Assembly: GCF_003854965.1 (NCBI RefSeq)
Contig: NZ_RQPI01000017.1
Coordinates: forward strand, 1-64,000
Length of the DNA: 64,000 nt
Direction: 5' to 3'
Source: Paenibacillus rhizophilus
GTDB taxonomy: Bacteria; Bacillota; Bacilli; Paenibacillales; Paenibacillaceae
Shown piece by piece: positions 32,699 to 40,686 of the stretch. A program made the translations under genes and the position numbers. A model generated the notes under the pieces. That model saw nothing but the letters and a program-made list of their open reading frames with translations. It was not told the DNA's origin and made no database searches. Positions within the stretch are counted from its first letter, which is position 1. Each line of letters begins with the position of its first letter.

Positions 32699-33166
32699 CG
32701 GTTCCCCCCGATTGATCTTCACCGCCCGATAAATCTGCTCCACCAGCACCAGGCGCATGAGCTGGTGGGGCAGCGTCATGCGCCCGAAGCTGAGCGTCTG
32801 CTGCGCACGGCTCAGGACCGCATCGGAGAGCCCGTGGCTGCCTCCGATGACGAACACGACATGGCTCGTCCCGTAGGTGCCGAGCCTGTCGAGCTCCCCG
32901 GCAAGCTCCTCCGAGCTCCAGAGCTTGCCGTCGATAGCGAGCGCGATGACATGCGCGCCCTCTTTCACATGCGCGAGGATGCGCTCTCCCTCGCGCGCCT
33001 TCACGCCCGATACCTCGGCTTCGCTTAAGGTATCGGGCGCTTTTTCATCCGCTACCTCGATCATCTGGAATTTGAGGTAAGGCGTAAGCCGCTTGGCATA
33101 TTCCTGGATGCCCTGAACCAGGTATTTCTCTTTCAATTTGCCGACCGCAATGAGCTGAATGAACAT
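32687..33166 (-). CDS. rlmH: 23S rRNA pseudouridine-1915 N3-methyltransferase
   Basis: A 159-residue SPOUT methyltransferase that methylates pseudouridine 1915 of 23S rRNA at the ribosome interface. The family is very conserved: LIAVGKLKEKY at the start, VVFVIGGSHGLS (the knotted S-adenosylmethionine site) near 105-117, LSFGRMTLPHQLMRLVLVEQIYRA near 125-150, and the invariant C-terminal EPYHK. The start ATG 33166 gives the standard length. This gene is the classical SCC insertion site and here, too, accessory DNA begins right at its stop codon. The coding sequence is intact. Confidence 0.96.
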   Translation of the reverse strand: MFIQLIAVGKLKEKYLVQGIQEYAKRLTPYLKFQMIEVADEKAPDTLSEAEVSGVKAREGERILAHVKEGAHVIALAIDGKLWSSEELAGELDRLGTYGTSHVVFVIGGSHGLSDAVLSRAQQTLSFGRMTLPHQLMRLVLVEQIYRAVKINRGEPYHK

Positions 33167-33320
33167 AAAGATCCGAACTCCCCTTTCTACGTCCTCTAAT
33201 GATAAACAAGGTCCGATGAATACACAAACACGGATCTTTCCTTAACTTAAGTCAAGGAAGTCCCGTTTCCTCCTTAGTACAATGTAACCACGAAGAATTC
33301 TTAAGAGGAGGGTTATTCGA

Positions 33321-34028
33321 ATGTCGACTCCAGCGGCCCGGGCTGCCGGGATTTCACTCATTTTGATGGCGGCTGCCGCCGCATTCTCGTACGGATATGT
33401 ACATGGAGGTCTGGTCACGGAGGGAGACCCGGGTGCTACATTTGGCAGCTTGACCGCCGCTCCCCTGCTGTTCAGGGTTGAGATTTTGGGATGGACCCTG
33501 ATTATGGTCTGTGACATCGTGGCTGCATGGGGATTATATAAGGTGCTGAAGCCGGTGCAACCGGACCTGTCCCTGCTGGGCGCATGGCTGCGCCTCTCGT
33601 ATACGGCGGTCTTGGCTGTCGCCGTCTCGAGCCTTGTTGTGGTTTCCCTGATTACAGGCAGCGGAAACGGGGCATTTCCGGGCTTCACGGCCGGTCAGCT
33701 GGAGACGGAGACGATGCTGTTTCTGCGGGTTTTTGAAGCGGTATGGTCGGTTGGTTTGATCATTTTTGGCGGGCATCTTCTGATTGTGGGGGTTCTGGCT
33801 CTCCGGACAGGGAATATACCGAAGATCATCAGCGTACTGCTGCTGTTGGCCGGGGTGGGTTATATCGTCATCCATGTGTGCCGCACGCTTTGGCCTGAAG
33901 CCGAGAGTCTTGTAAAGGGGCTGGAATGGGTGTTTATGCTGCCGATGACGGCCGGGGAATTGGGCTTTGGGATCTGGCTGTTGTTCAGAGCTCCGTCTCC
34001 GCGCGTTCGCGGTGAAGCCGCTTCTTGA
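33321..34028 (+). CDS. DUF4386 family membrane protein
   Basis: A 235-residue membrane protein with six hydrophobic segments and the layout of DUF4386 (N-terminal ARAAGISLIL segment, FRVEILGWTLIMVCDIVAAW, and FGGHLLIVGVLALRTG). Function unknown. GAGGAGG precedes ATG 33321. The gene converges with and overlaps by 44 bp a Crp/Fnr-type regulator (33985-34581), a pairing seen elsewhere in Bacilli and Bacteroidetes, so the regulator may control it. Codon use is typical of the core chromosome. Confidence 0.8.
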   Translation: MSTPAARAAGISLILMAAAAAFSYGYVHGGLVTEGDPGATFGSLTAAPLLFRVEILGWTLIMVCDIVAAWGLYKVLKPVQPDLSLLGAWLRLSYTAVLAVAVSSLVVVSLITGSGNGAFPGFTAGQLETETMLFLRVFEAVWSVGLIIFGGHLLIVGVLALRTGNIPKIISVLLLLAGVGYIVIHVCRTLWPEAESLVKGLEWVFMLPMTAGELGFGIWLLFRAPSPRVRGEAAS

Positions 34029-34581
34029 TCCGGCTCAGCGACTCCGGCGTCATGCCGAGATAGCTCGCCAGCTGATGCTGAGGGACACGGTCGATGAATC
34101 CGGGTCTTCGAAGAAACAGGGTCTTGTAACGCTCCTCGGGAGAAGAGGCGATAAAGGCGGCGAACTCCTCCTTAACCTGACCGAAACTCTCCTCAATCAT
34201 CCGGCGCGTCATCGACTCCAACTGCGTGTATTTGGCGTACATCTCCCTCTCGGTGTCCAGCCGGCCGACGACCAATACAGAGTCCTCCAGACAGGTCAGG
34301 GTGTAATCCGACGATTTATCCGGCTTATGTACGTTGAAGATGGCGATCGCCTGCTCCTCCGTGTAGAAGTTCGAGGTCATGTCCCGCCCCATCACATCCA
34401 CCGCATGCTGCCGGACGCATCCCTTCAGGACGAAATAGCATTTGCCGGGAATCTCCCCCTGCCTGTGCAGAACGGTTCCCTTCTTGTATTCTTCTACCTG
34501 AATTTCATCCAGAATGGCGTGCTGCTCTTCTTCGCTCAAGGAGGTCAGCCGGGTCATATATTTCAGTAAAAGATGCTTCAT
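33985..34581 (-). CDS. Crp/Fnr family transcriptional regulator
   Basis: A 198-residue regulator. Residues 15-110 form the cyclic-nucleotide-binding-like beta barrel (EEYKKGTVLHRQGEIPGKCYFVLKG). Residues 145-190 are the C-terminal winged helix with VPQHQLASYLGMTPESLSRIKKRL as the recognition helices. ATG 34581 has GGAGGGAGG upstream. The iron-sulphur cysteines of Fnr are absent, so this is a ligand-binding member with unknown effector. It overlaps the convergent DUF4386 gene and may control it. Confidence 0.85.
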   Translation of the reverse strand: MKHLLLKYMTRLTSLSEEEQHAILDEIQVEEYKKGTVLHRQGEIPGKCYFVLKGCVRQHAVDVMGRDMTSNFYTEEQAIAIFNVHKPDKSSDYTLTCLEDSVLVVGRLDTEREMYAKYTQLESMTRRMIEESFGQVKEEFAAFIASSPEERYKTLFLRRPGFIDRVPQHQLASYLGMTPESLSRIKKRLHRERAETEL

Positions 34582-34621
34582 TTTTTCCAGCCTCCCTCCT
34601 TCAATGTAGAAGTTACCGCGT

Positions 34622-34804
34622 TCAGGGCACCTCAAAATTACCCGAGTGAAAGTGGTTGTAGTACCGCCCACTCTCCGCCGTAAATTTCAGCACGCAGTAG
34701 TCCGGATCGGTCACGCCGAGCGGATAATAGTCCGTATCGCCCTCACGCCAGATCAGGTCTTTGGATTCCTGGTCCTCCAGCACCTCCATCGTCTCTCTCA
34801 GCAT
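34622..34804 (-). pseudogene. C-terminal fragment of a pyridoxamine-phosphate-oxidase-like protein
   Basis: The 60 codons match the C-terminal part of the general-stress-protein-26 type pyridoxamine 5'-phosphate oxidase family: DQESKDLIWREGDTDYYPLG, then DPDYCVLKFTAESGRYY and FEV at the end. The N-terminal 80-90 residues with the flavin-binding barrel are missing, and no matching sequence is seen upstream to 34900. It is probably a remnant after deletion. A start could be invented at ATG 34804 but has no clear ribosome binding site. Confidence 0.75.
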
Positions 34805-34903
34805 AACGCCCTTAGTTGTACATTACTCACCTTTACGTAGGCGGGAGAATACCATGCCTTTGATAATATCGTGTGTCCTCATATGAAAGTGTTGGTCTTG
34901 AGA

Positions 34904-35284
34904 CTAGCTAAGCTCCTTATCTCTATGCTCCGCCAGCTGCACCTCAAAGCCATCCGGGTCCAGGATATAAAAGAACCGCAGACGTGGATTGGGCGCGACC
35001 GGCCCGCGGACAGTCGGGATGCCCTCGCTCTTTAGGTATTCCATCGCCTCATCCAGGGATTCCACCTCAAAACCAATGGACACACCGCATTCCGCCTTCA
35101 ACACCGGCTCGCTTCCCTGAATCAGCTCAACCTTCGGCTGCCCATCCGTCCCCAGCATGGCGATTTGCCTGCCTCTGCTCTCGAATCTTCGCTGAATCGG
35201 GAGTTTGAGAATCCCGTGATAGAAGTTCAGGGACGCCTCCAGATCGCGCACCCGGAGTGTAATCCAATTCATGCTCAAATTCAT
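34904..35284 (-). CDS. VOC (glyoxalase/bleomycin resistance) family protein
   Basis: A 126-residue protein of the vicinal-oxygen-chelate fold. Paired beta-alpha-beta-beta-beta units are visible: WITLRVRDLEASLNFYHGIL at the start and LRFFYILDPDGFEVQLAEH at the end, with a metal-binding Glu in the last unit. AGAGGGGG before ATG 35284 sets the start; an upstream ATG at 35314 has no such signal. Members isomerise, cleave or bind small electrophiles; the substrate cannot be predicted. It is a single-gene unit. Confidence 0.85.
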   Translation of the reverse strand: MNLSMNWITLRVRDLEASLNFYHGILKLPIQRRFESRGRQIAMLGTDGQPKVELIQGSEPVLKAECGVSIGFEVESLDEAMEYLKSEGIPTVRGPVAPNPRLRFFYILDPDGFEVQLAEHRDKELS

Positions 35285-35337
35285 GCGTGTATCCCCCTCT
35301 GTTGATTGTCCCATCCGCTAATATGCGATCAACCAAG

Positions 35338-35436
35338 AAGAAACGGCTGCACCGTCCTCTGGAAGAGGACGGTATCCGTTTCTCGTAGAAATATCAGGCC
35401 AAGGATAAGCGCGAAGCTTATACTTTCTGATATTTG
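35338..35436. repeat. Nested hairpins, probable dispersed intergenic repeat
   Basis: Two strong hairpins follow each other. ACCGTCCTCT/AGAGGACGGT (35350-35372) lies within an outer AGAAACGG/CCGTTTCT stem (about 35339-35383). AAATATCAG/CTGATATTT (35389-35397 and 35427-35435) encloses ATAAGC/GCTTAT (35405-35421). The motif AAGAAACGGCTGC recurs at about 59967-59981, which fits a dispersed element of this genome. No gene overlaps it. Confidence 0.6.
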
Positions 35437-35437
35437 G

Positions 35438-35464
35438 AAAAAGACGGCGGGAAGCCGTCTTTTT
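35438..35464. terminator. Stem-loop terminator
   Basis: AAAAAGACGGC pairs with GCCGTCTTTTT. It can end the minus-strand 35480-35647 gene. Confidence 0.8.
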
Positions 35465-35479
35465 CTCTCCCATTTCTAT

Positions 35480-35647
35480 TTACACCACCAAATACTCCGC
35501 GTTCTTCTCACACTCCGCGCATTTGGCCGGCGGGTCCCAGTCCGAGAATTCCGTATCTTTCAGATCCACGATGTCGGGCGCGTCCTCGTATTCGTCGACA
35601 AACATATCAATGGCCAGCTCCAGATGTTCTTTACAGACAACATACAT
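35480..35647 (-). CDS. CxxH/CxxC protein, BA_5709 family
   Basis: A 55-residue protein too short for most gene finders. It has the two family marks: C-K-E-H near the N-terminus and C-A-E-C near the C-terminus (PPAKCAECEKNAEYLVV), with an acidic middle (MFVDEYEDAPDIVDL). The four residues probably bind zinc. The family (TIGR04129) is small, restricted to Bacillales and encoded close to rlmH, as here. ATG 35647 is used; an in-frame TTG nine bases upstream is nearer to the AAAGGG ribosome binding site and may be the real start. Function unknown. Confidence 0.8.
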   Translation of the reverse strand: MYVVCKEHLELAIDMFVDEYEDAPDIVDLKDTEFSDWDPPAKCAECEKNAEYLVV

Positions 35648-35822
35648 GTAATGCAAGCATCCCTTTCCCTTAGCTCATTAAAGCGTAATACTCCTCTTAC
35701 TGTTCTACCACAATTCCGCCGAAAAAGAAATCCAAATAACCCGCAAAAGCGGCCGCCTGACGCAACCTTGCCTTTACGGGTCTATGAATGGCCTTGCACT
35801 ATAAAAAATACTTCGTTTTCGC

Positions 35823-37772
35823 TCAATTCGCCGAAGTGGCGCGCTGCGCCGCATACCCCGGCCGGTCGAGCTCATACAATCTGCGGTAGCGGGGCTCGGA
35901 AGCCATCAGCTCGGCGTGGGTTCCGCGCATTTCGACTCTGCCATTCTCCATAAAAATCACCTCGTCCATCCGCTCTGCGCCGACGAGATGATGGGTCACC
36001 CAGATCAGCGTCTTGTCCTCCATTGCGGCAAAAATCGTCGAAAGCAGCTCCCGCTCGGTGCGCGGGTCAAGGCCGACGGTCGGCTCGTCGAGCAGAACGA
36101 CCGGCGTGTTTTGCAGCAGGATGCGCGCCAGGGCGATCCGCTGGCGTTCCCCGCCGGAGAAGCGCTGGCCTGCTTCGCGCACCCGCGTGTCGTAACCTGC
36201 GGGCAGACAGGCGATCAGATCGCCCAGCTTCGCCAATGCTCCCGCTTTGGCGATATCCTCCTCCGAAGCATCCGGGTCGCCGAGGCGGATATTGTTCGCC
36301 ACTGTTGTGTCGAACAGATGGGGGCGCTGGTTCAGCACGGAGATTATGGATGGAATCCGATCTCCATAGGAGGCGGCATCCCGGCCGTTAATGGTCACAG
36401 CTCCTGCGGTGGGAGCAATCGCCCCCTGGATCATCTTCAGCAGCGTCGATTTGCCTGCCCCGCTGCGGCCGATGATGGCGATTTTTGCGCCCTGGGGGAT
36501 GTCCAGCGCCAAGTCTCGGACCGACCATTCCCCCGCTTCACCGTAACGGTAGCTTGCATTGTGCAACGATATATGCGCCGAATGACCTTCTTGGCCATTG
36601 GCCACAGACAGGTCCGAAGCAGCGCGGCTGGAATCGCTCCCGACTACACCACCAGCCTCAGACTGCTCCAAATTAGCGCTGCCCGATTCGCCGCCGTCTG
36701 CGCCACCTGCCTTAGACAGCGCTGAATCTCCTCCATCTACACCATCGGCCTCAGCAAGTTTTGAATCTCCCTCATATGACGTGTTACCCGCCTTTTCGCC
36801 ACCCGCCGCCAACTCCGTTGGCCTCTCCTCCACACTAGCAAGCCGTTCCAGCGAATTGCGGTACTGCGGGATTTTTTCGATGGCCTCGGATATCGGCAGG
36901 AAAGCGTCAGCGACCGGAAAGACCACCAGGGCGAAGGCGGCGATCAGCGTGCCGGGAATGGCCCCCTGTGCGAACTCGCCTCCCGCCCACCAGATCATGG
37001 ATACGACACCGATGCCGATAACCGTCTGGCCCAGGAACATGCGCAGTCTTGCCCAGCGCCGCAGAGCGGCATCTGTACGGGCGACCGCCCGCTCATCCGC
37101 TTCGTACGTTTCAACGAACTGGCCCTGCCGTCCGCTGATCATCCAGTCGCTCATGCCGAGCACTGCGTCCGTCAGCTTCTGGTACAGCCGGTTCCGTTCC
37201 TGCTTGATTTCACGCTGGCGCTTTTGCGTCAGCAGCAGCGAAACAAGCGGCAGCACGGCGACCAGCACCAGAATGTACAGGCCGACCAGCACCGCGAAGC
37301 GCACATCGAATGTACCGATGGCTATAACCGCCGCCGCGTAAAGAATCAGCGCGATGACGGCGGGGAATACGGTGCGCAGATACACATTTTGCAAATACTC
37401 AATATCGTCGGCCAGCATGCCGAGAATATCGCCCGTGCGGAAGCGCGAGGACAGGAATAATGCCTGCGGTTCCAGGATGCGGTACAGGCGCTGGCGCATT
37501 TTGGACAAAATCCGCAAAATCGTATCATGCCCGACCAGCCGCTCTACATAATGAATGACCGCCCGGCTTGTGCCGAACGCGCGCACGCCGACAATCGGAA
37601 CATAAATCATCAGGATGTTCTCCGGCGGAATGGAAGCTTTGGAAATCAAAAAGCCGGAGGTATACATCAGGGATGAAGCCGAGAATATCGTCAGCGCGCC
37701 CAGCAGGACAATCAGCAGGAAACGCCAGAAATAGGACGACACATATGGAGCAAACCAGCCTTCCCGTTTCAA
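35823..37772 (-). CDS. cydC: Thiol reductant ABC exporter subunit CydC
   Basis: A 649-residue ABC half-transporter that, with CydD, exports cysteine/glutathione or haem-related reductant needed to assemble cytochrome bd. The membrane domain occupies residues 15-310, the ATPase domain about 400-630: Walker A IGRSGAGKST, signature FSGGERQR, Walker B VVLLDEPT. Between them is an unusual linker of about 80 residues rich in Gly, Ser, Ala, Asp and Glu with imperfect repeats (ADGVDGGDS, AGGADGGES, AGGVVGSDS). TTG 37772 is the start, preceded by GGAGGGG and overlapping the cydD stop by four bases. A weak hairpin with T-run overlaps the stop codon. Confidence 0.93.
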   Translation of the reverse strand: MKREGWFAPYVSSYFWRFLLIVLLGALTIFSASSLMYTSGFLISKASIPPENILMIYVPIVGVRAFGTSRAVIHYVERLVGHDTILRILSKMRQRLYRILEPQALFLSSRFRTGDILGMLADDIEYLQNVYLRTVFPAVIALILYAAAVIAIGTFDVRFAVLVGLYILVLVAVLPLVSLLLTQKRQREIKQERNRLYQKLTDAVLGMSDWMISGRQGQFVETYEADERAVARTDAALRRWARLRMFLGQTVIGIGVVSMIWWAGGEFAQGAIPGTLIAAFALVVFPVADAFLPISEAIEKIPQYRNSLERLASVEERPTELAAGGEKAGNTSYEGDSKLAEADGVDGGDSALSKAGGADGGESGSANLEQSEAGGVVGSDSSRAASDLSVANGQEGHSAHISLHNASYRYGEAGEWSVRDLALDIPQGAKIAIIGRSGAGKSTLLKMIQGAIAPTAGAVTINGRDAASYGDRIPSIISVLNQRPHLFDTTVANNIRLGDPDASEEDIAKAGALAKLGDLIACLPAGYDTRVREAGQRFSGGERQRIALARILLQNTPVVLLDEPTVGLDPRTERELLSTIFAAMEDKTLIWVTHHLVGAERMDEVIFMENGRVEMRGTHAELMASEPRYRRLYELDRPGYAAQRATSAN

Positions 37773-39667
37773 TGAATCCCCTCCAGTTGCGCTTCTACAA
37801 GCTCGTAATAGGTTCCTTTGCGTTCAAGCAGCTCCTGATGGGTGCCCACTTCAGCAACCCTGCCCTGCTTCATGACAATAATAACGTCCATGTCCGACAT
37901 CCAGTGCAGACGGTGCGTAGCCAGAAAGACGAGCTTGCCCTCAAACAGCGGCAGCATCGTTTCCTTCAGCTCATATTCCGTCTCGATATCCAGATGCGCC
38001 GTCGGTTCATCCAGCAGCATGATCGGACGGCTGCTCAGCAGAGCCCGCGCCAGCGCGACCCGCTGCTCCTGACCGCCGCTTAAGGAACGTCCTCCTCCGC
38101 CGATCATCTCGTTCAATCCGTCAGGCAACGAGTCGGCAAGCGGCGACAGTCCGGCGGCAGCGACTGCCCCTGCAACGGCATCCAGCGAGGCCTCCGGGTA
38201 ATAAAACCGGACATTATCCGCCAATGTTCCGCTGAAAATGTACGGCCGCTGCGGAATATACGATGTCTGGCGCCGCCAGGTGTCATCGGTCAGCGCGCTT
38301 ACTCCGTATCCGTTAATCTTTATACTGCCTTGGCTCGGATGCAAAAACCCGGCCAGCACATCGATCAACGTCGATTTTCCGGCTCCGCTCTCACCGATGA
38401 TGCCGATTGTGCCGGTGCCGGTGAACTGCAAACTAATCTCCTCCAGCGAGGAAGGGCCGTCTTCTTCATGCCGTATGCCGATACCTTGGAGAGACAGCGA
38501 ACTGCTGTCGGTCCAGGCAAATACAGAATCCGGCAATGCCGAAACGTCAGGACCGGAGGCTCCTGTTGCGTTCCCGCCGCCAGACGGATTCGTACCCGGT
38601 TTACCCGCCGCCGACGAGGCATACGCCGTGTCCTCTTCCCCGGAGAGGTCTTCCGGCCGCCCCTCATCTCCTGCCACAGCTTCCGAAGAAGATGGCGCCG
38701 AATGCTCCAACGCCACCGCCTTGACCGTCTCCCGGTCGATGATGCTTTTCATCGCTTCGCCCGCCTCCTTGCCGTCAAGCGTGGCGTGGAAGTCGGCGCC
38801 GACGAGCCGAACCGGCAGGAAATATTCCGGTGCGAGGATCAGGATCATCAGCCCCGTCACAAGCGTCATTTCGCCGTTCACCAGCCGCAGACCGAGACTG
38901 ACGGCCACGGAAGCGACGGACAGCATCGTGAAGAAATCAAGCGCAAACGAGGACAGGAACGCGACCCGCAGCGTCCGCATCGTTGCCGAGCGGTAGCGGT
39001 CGCTCACCTCGGTAATGGCCTCGCTGTGGTCCTTGCTGCGGCCAAGAAACTTCAGCGTCTCAAGTCCCCGCAGAGAGTCCACAAAATGATTGGACAGCGT
39101 GCGGTACGACTCCAGCTGCCGGTCCATCTGCTTACGCGCCGTCATGCCGATCAGAATCATGAACACAATGATAATCGGCATCGTCAGAGTCAGTATAATG
39201 CCGCTCATTCGATCCTGCGTATACACATAAACGAGCAGCAGCGCAGGCGTTACCGCCATTCCAACCATGCGCGGAATAATCAGCTCCAAGTAGGTACGAA
39301 ACTTGGTAACTCCCTCCAGTACGAGCGTCACCAGGGTTCCGGTTCCTTGATCCCCAGCCATTCTCGGCCCCAGCCGGAACAGCCTGTCCATCATCTCACG
39401 CCGCATGGCGCTGCCCGTCTTCTCGGCGAACCGATACGAGATGCTGCTCATCAGCAGCCCGCAGGCATGCCGCACCAGAAACGCAAGAAGGAACAATAGC
39501 GCAGTGCCCCATTGTTCCTTCAGCGGATTGCCCGCGAACAGCGCGGAGATAACTTCTGCCAGCGACGTGGCCAGCAGCAGGATGGACAAGCTTTGCACCA
39601 GGGTAAGGAAGCCCACCGCCAGAAAGACCGGCCTCACTCCTTTATACCCAAGCAAATTTCTATCCAT
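37769..39667 (-). CDS. cydD: Thiol reductant ABC exporter subunit CydD
   Basis: A 632-residue ABC half-transporter, partner of CydC. The six-helix membrane domain is at about 10-310 and the ATPase domain at 395-620 with IGESGAGKST, LSGGQEQR and MLLDEPT motifs. A Gly/Ser/Thr/Pro-rich linker of about 60 residues lies between them, similar in character to that of CydC. Its ATG shares a base with the stop of cydB (TAATG). The order cydA-cydB-cydD-cydC is that of Bacillus. Acts in the cytoplasmic membrane. Confidence 0.93.
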   Translation of the reverse strand: MDRNLLGYKGVRPVFLAVGFLTLVQSLSILLLATSLAEVISALFAGNPLKEQWGTALLFLLAFLVRHACGLLMSSISYRFAEKTGSAMRREMMDRLFRLGPRMAGDQGTGTLVTLVLEGVTKFRTYLELIIPRMVGMAVTPALLLVYVYTQDRMSGIILTLTMPIIIVFMILIGMTARKQMDRQLESYRTLSNHFVDSLRGLETLKFLGRSKDHSEAITEVSDRYRSATMRTLRVAFLSSFALDFFTMLSVASVAVSLGLRLVNGEMTLVTGLMILILAPEYFLPVRLVGADFHATLDGKEAGEAMKSIIDRETVKAVALEHSAPSSSEAVAGDEGRPEDLSGEEDTAYASSAAGKPGTNPSGGGNATGASGPDVSALPDSVFAWTDSSSLSLQGIGIRHEEDGPSSLEEISLQFTGTGTIGIIGESGAGKSTLIDVLAGFLHPSQGSIKINGYGVSALTDDTWRRQTSYIPQRPYIFSGTLADNVRFYYPEASLDAVAGAVAAAGLSPLADSLPDGLNEMIGGGGRSLSGGQEQRVALARALLSSRPIMLLDEPTAHLDIETEYELKETMLPLFEGKLVFLATHRLHWMSDMDVIIVMKQGRVAEVGTHQELLERKGTYYELVEAQLEGIH

Positions 39668-40686
39668 TAATATTCAAGAGTCTCCTTATCGCTAAGCCGT
39701 TTATGGAAGATAAAATAGCTCCAGATCTGATAGCCCAGCACGAACGGCAGCATGGTCAGCGCCACGATCGTCATCACTTTAAGCGAATAATGACCGGATG
39801 CGGCGTTCGTAATCGTTAAGTTGTAAGCTTCGCCAAGTGAGCTGACCATAACCCGGGGGAACAGGCCGACGAATACTGAGATTACCGAGAGGCCCAGCAC
39901 CGCGCCGGTCATGCCGAATGCCCAGCCGTCACGCTTGCGCTTGCAGAAGTAACCCGCCAGCACGAAAGCGACAACTCCGAGAACCACAATGGCCCACAGC
40001 AGCGCGCCGCGCACGTCGAAGATATCCGTCTGGAAGTAAGTCATGATGACAAAAGCCAGCAGCACTACGCCCGTCGGTAGCAGCAGAGCGCGTGCCCGCT
40101 TGCGCGCCCGTTCCTGAAGCTCACCGAAGGTGCGAAGCGCCGTGAACAGGAGGCCGTGGATGTTGCACATCAGAACGACCGCAATACCGGCCAGAACGGT
40201 ATAGACATTGACAATGTCCCCGAAAAAGGCTGCGTGCATCTGCATGTCGCCGTCAATCGGCAGACCTTTGATGAAGCTGGCAAACACTATGGCCAGCAGG
40301 AAAGGCGGCAGGAAGCTGCCAATGAGGATCGACAGATCCCAGGTCGTTCTCCAGCCCGCTGATTGCGCTTTGCCTCTGTATTCAAAGGCCACCCCGCGGA
40401 GAATCAGACCGAACAAAGCGAATACAAACGGTACATAAAATCCGCTGAACAGCGTCGCATACCATTCGGGGAAAGCGGCGAACATCGCCCCCGCCCCGGT
40501 AATCAGCCATACCTCGTTCGCATCCCAGAAAGGACCGATGGAGTTAATCATAACCCGGCGCTGCCTTTCGTCCTTCGGGAGCATTTGAGACTGCATTCCC
40601 ACACCGAAGTCGAAGCCTTCCAGGAAGAAGAATCCGACGAAGAGAACCGCAATCAGCACAAACCAAAGTTCATTAAGTGAGAGCAT
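39667..40686 (-). CDS. cydB: Cytochrome bd ubiquinol/menaquinol oxidase subunit II
   Basis: A 339-residue, eight- or nine-span membrane protein of the CydB family: FFLEGFDFGVG near residue 20-30, GPFWDANEVWLITGAGAMFAAFPEWYAT near 50-78, and ISVFVGLFPRVM near 258. Together with CydA it forms the bd-type oxidase that reduces oxygen at low concentration. AGGAGGGACACC precedes ATG 40686, and the gene overlaps cydA by 14 bp. Confidence 0.96.
   Translation of the reverse strand: MLSLNELWFVLIAVLFVGFFFLEGFDFGVGMQSQMLPKDERQRRVMINSIGPFWDANEVWLITGAGAMFAAFPEWYATLFSGFYVPFVFALFGLILRGVAFEYRGKAQSAGWRTTWDLSILIGSFLPPFLLAIVFASFIKGLPIDGDMQMHAAFFGDIVNVYTVLAGIAVVLMCNIHGLLFTALRTFGELQERARKRARALLLPTGVVLLAFVIMTYFQTDIFDVRGALLWAIVVLGVVAFVLAGYFCKRKRDGWAFGMTGAVLGLSVISVFVGLFPRVMVSSLGEAYNLTITNAASGHYSLKVMTIVALTMLPFVLGYQIWSYFIFHKRLSDKETLEY

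Noticed and set aside
38330..39499. 389-codon plus-strand frame opposite cydD
   Set aside because: Antisense of cydD; composition typical of such shadows.
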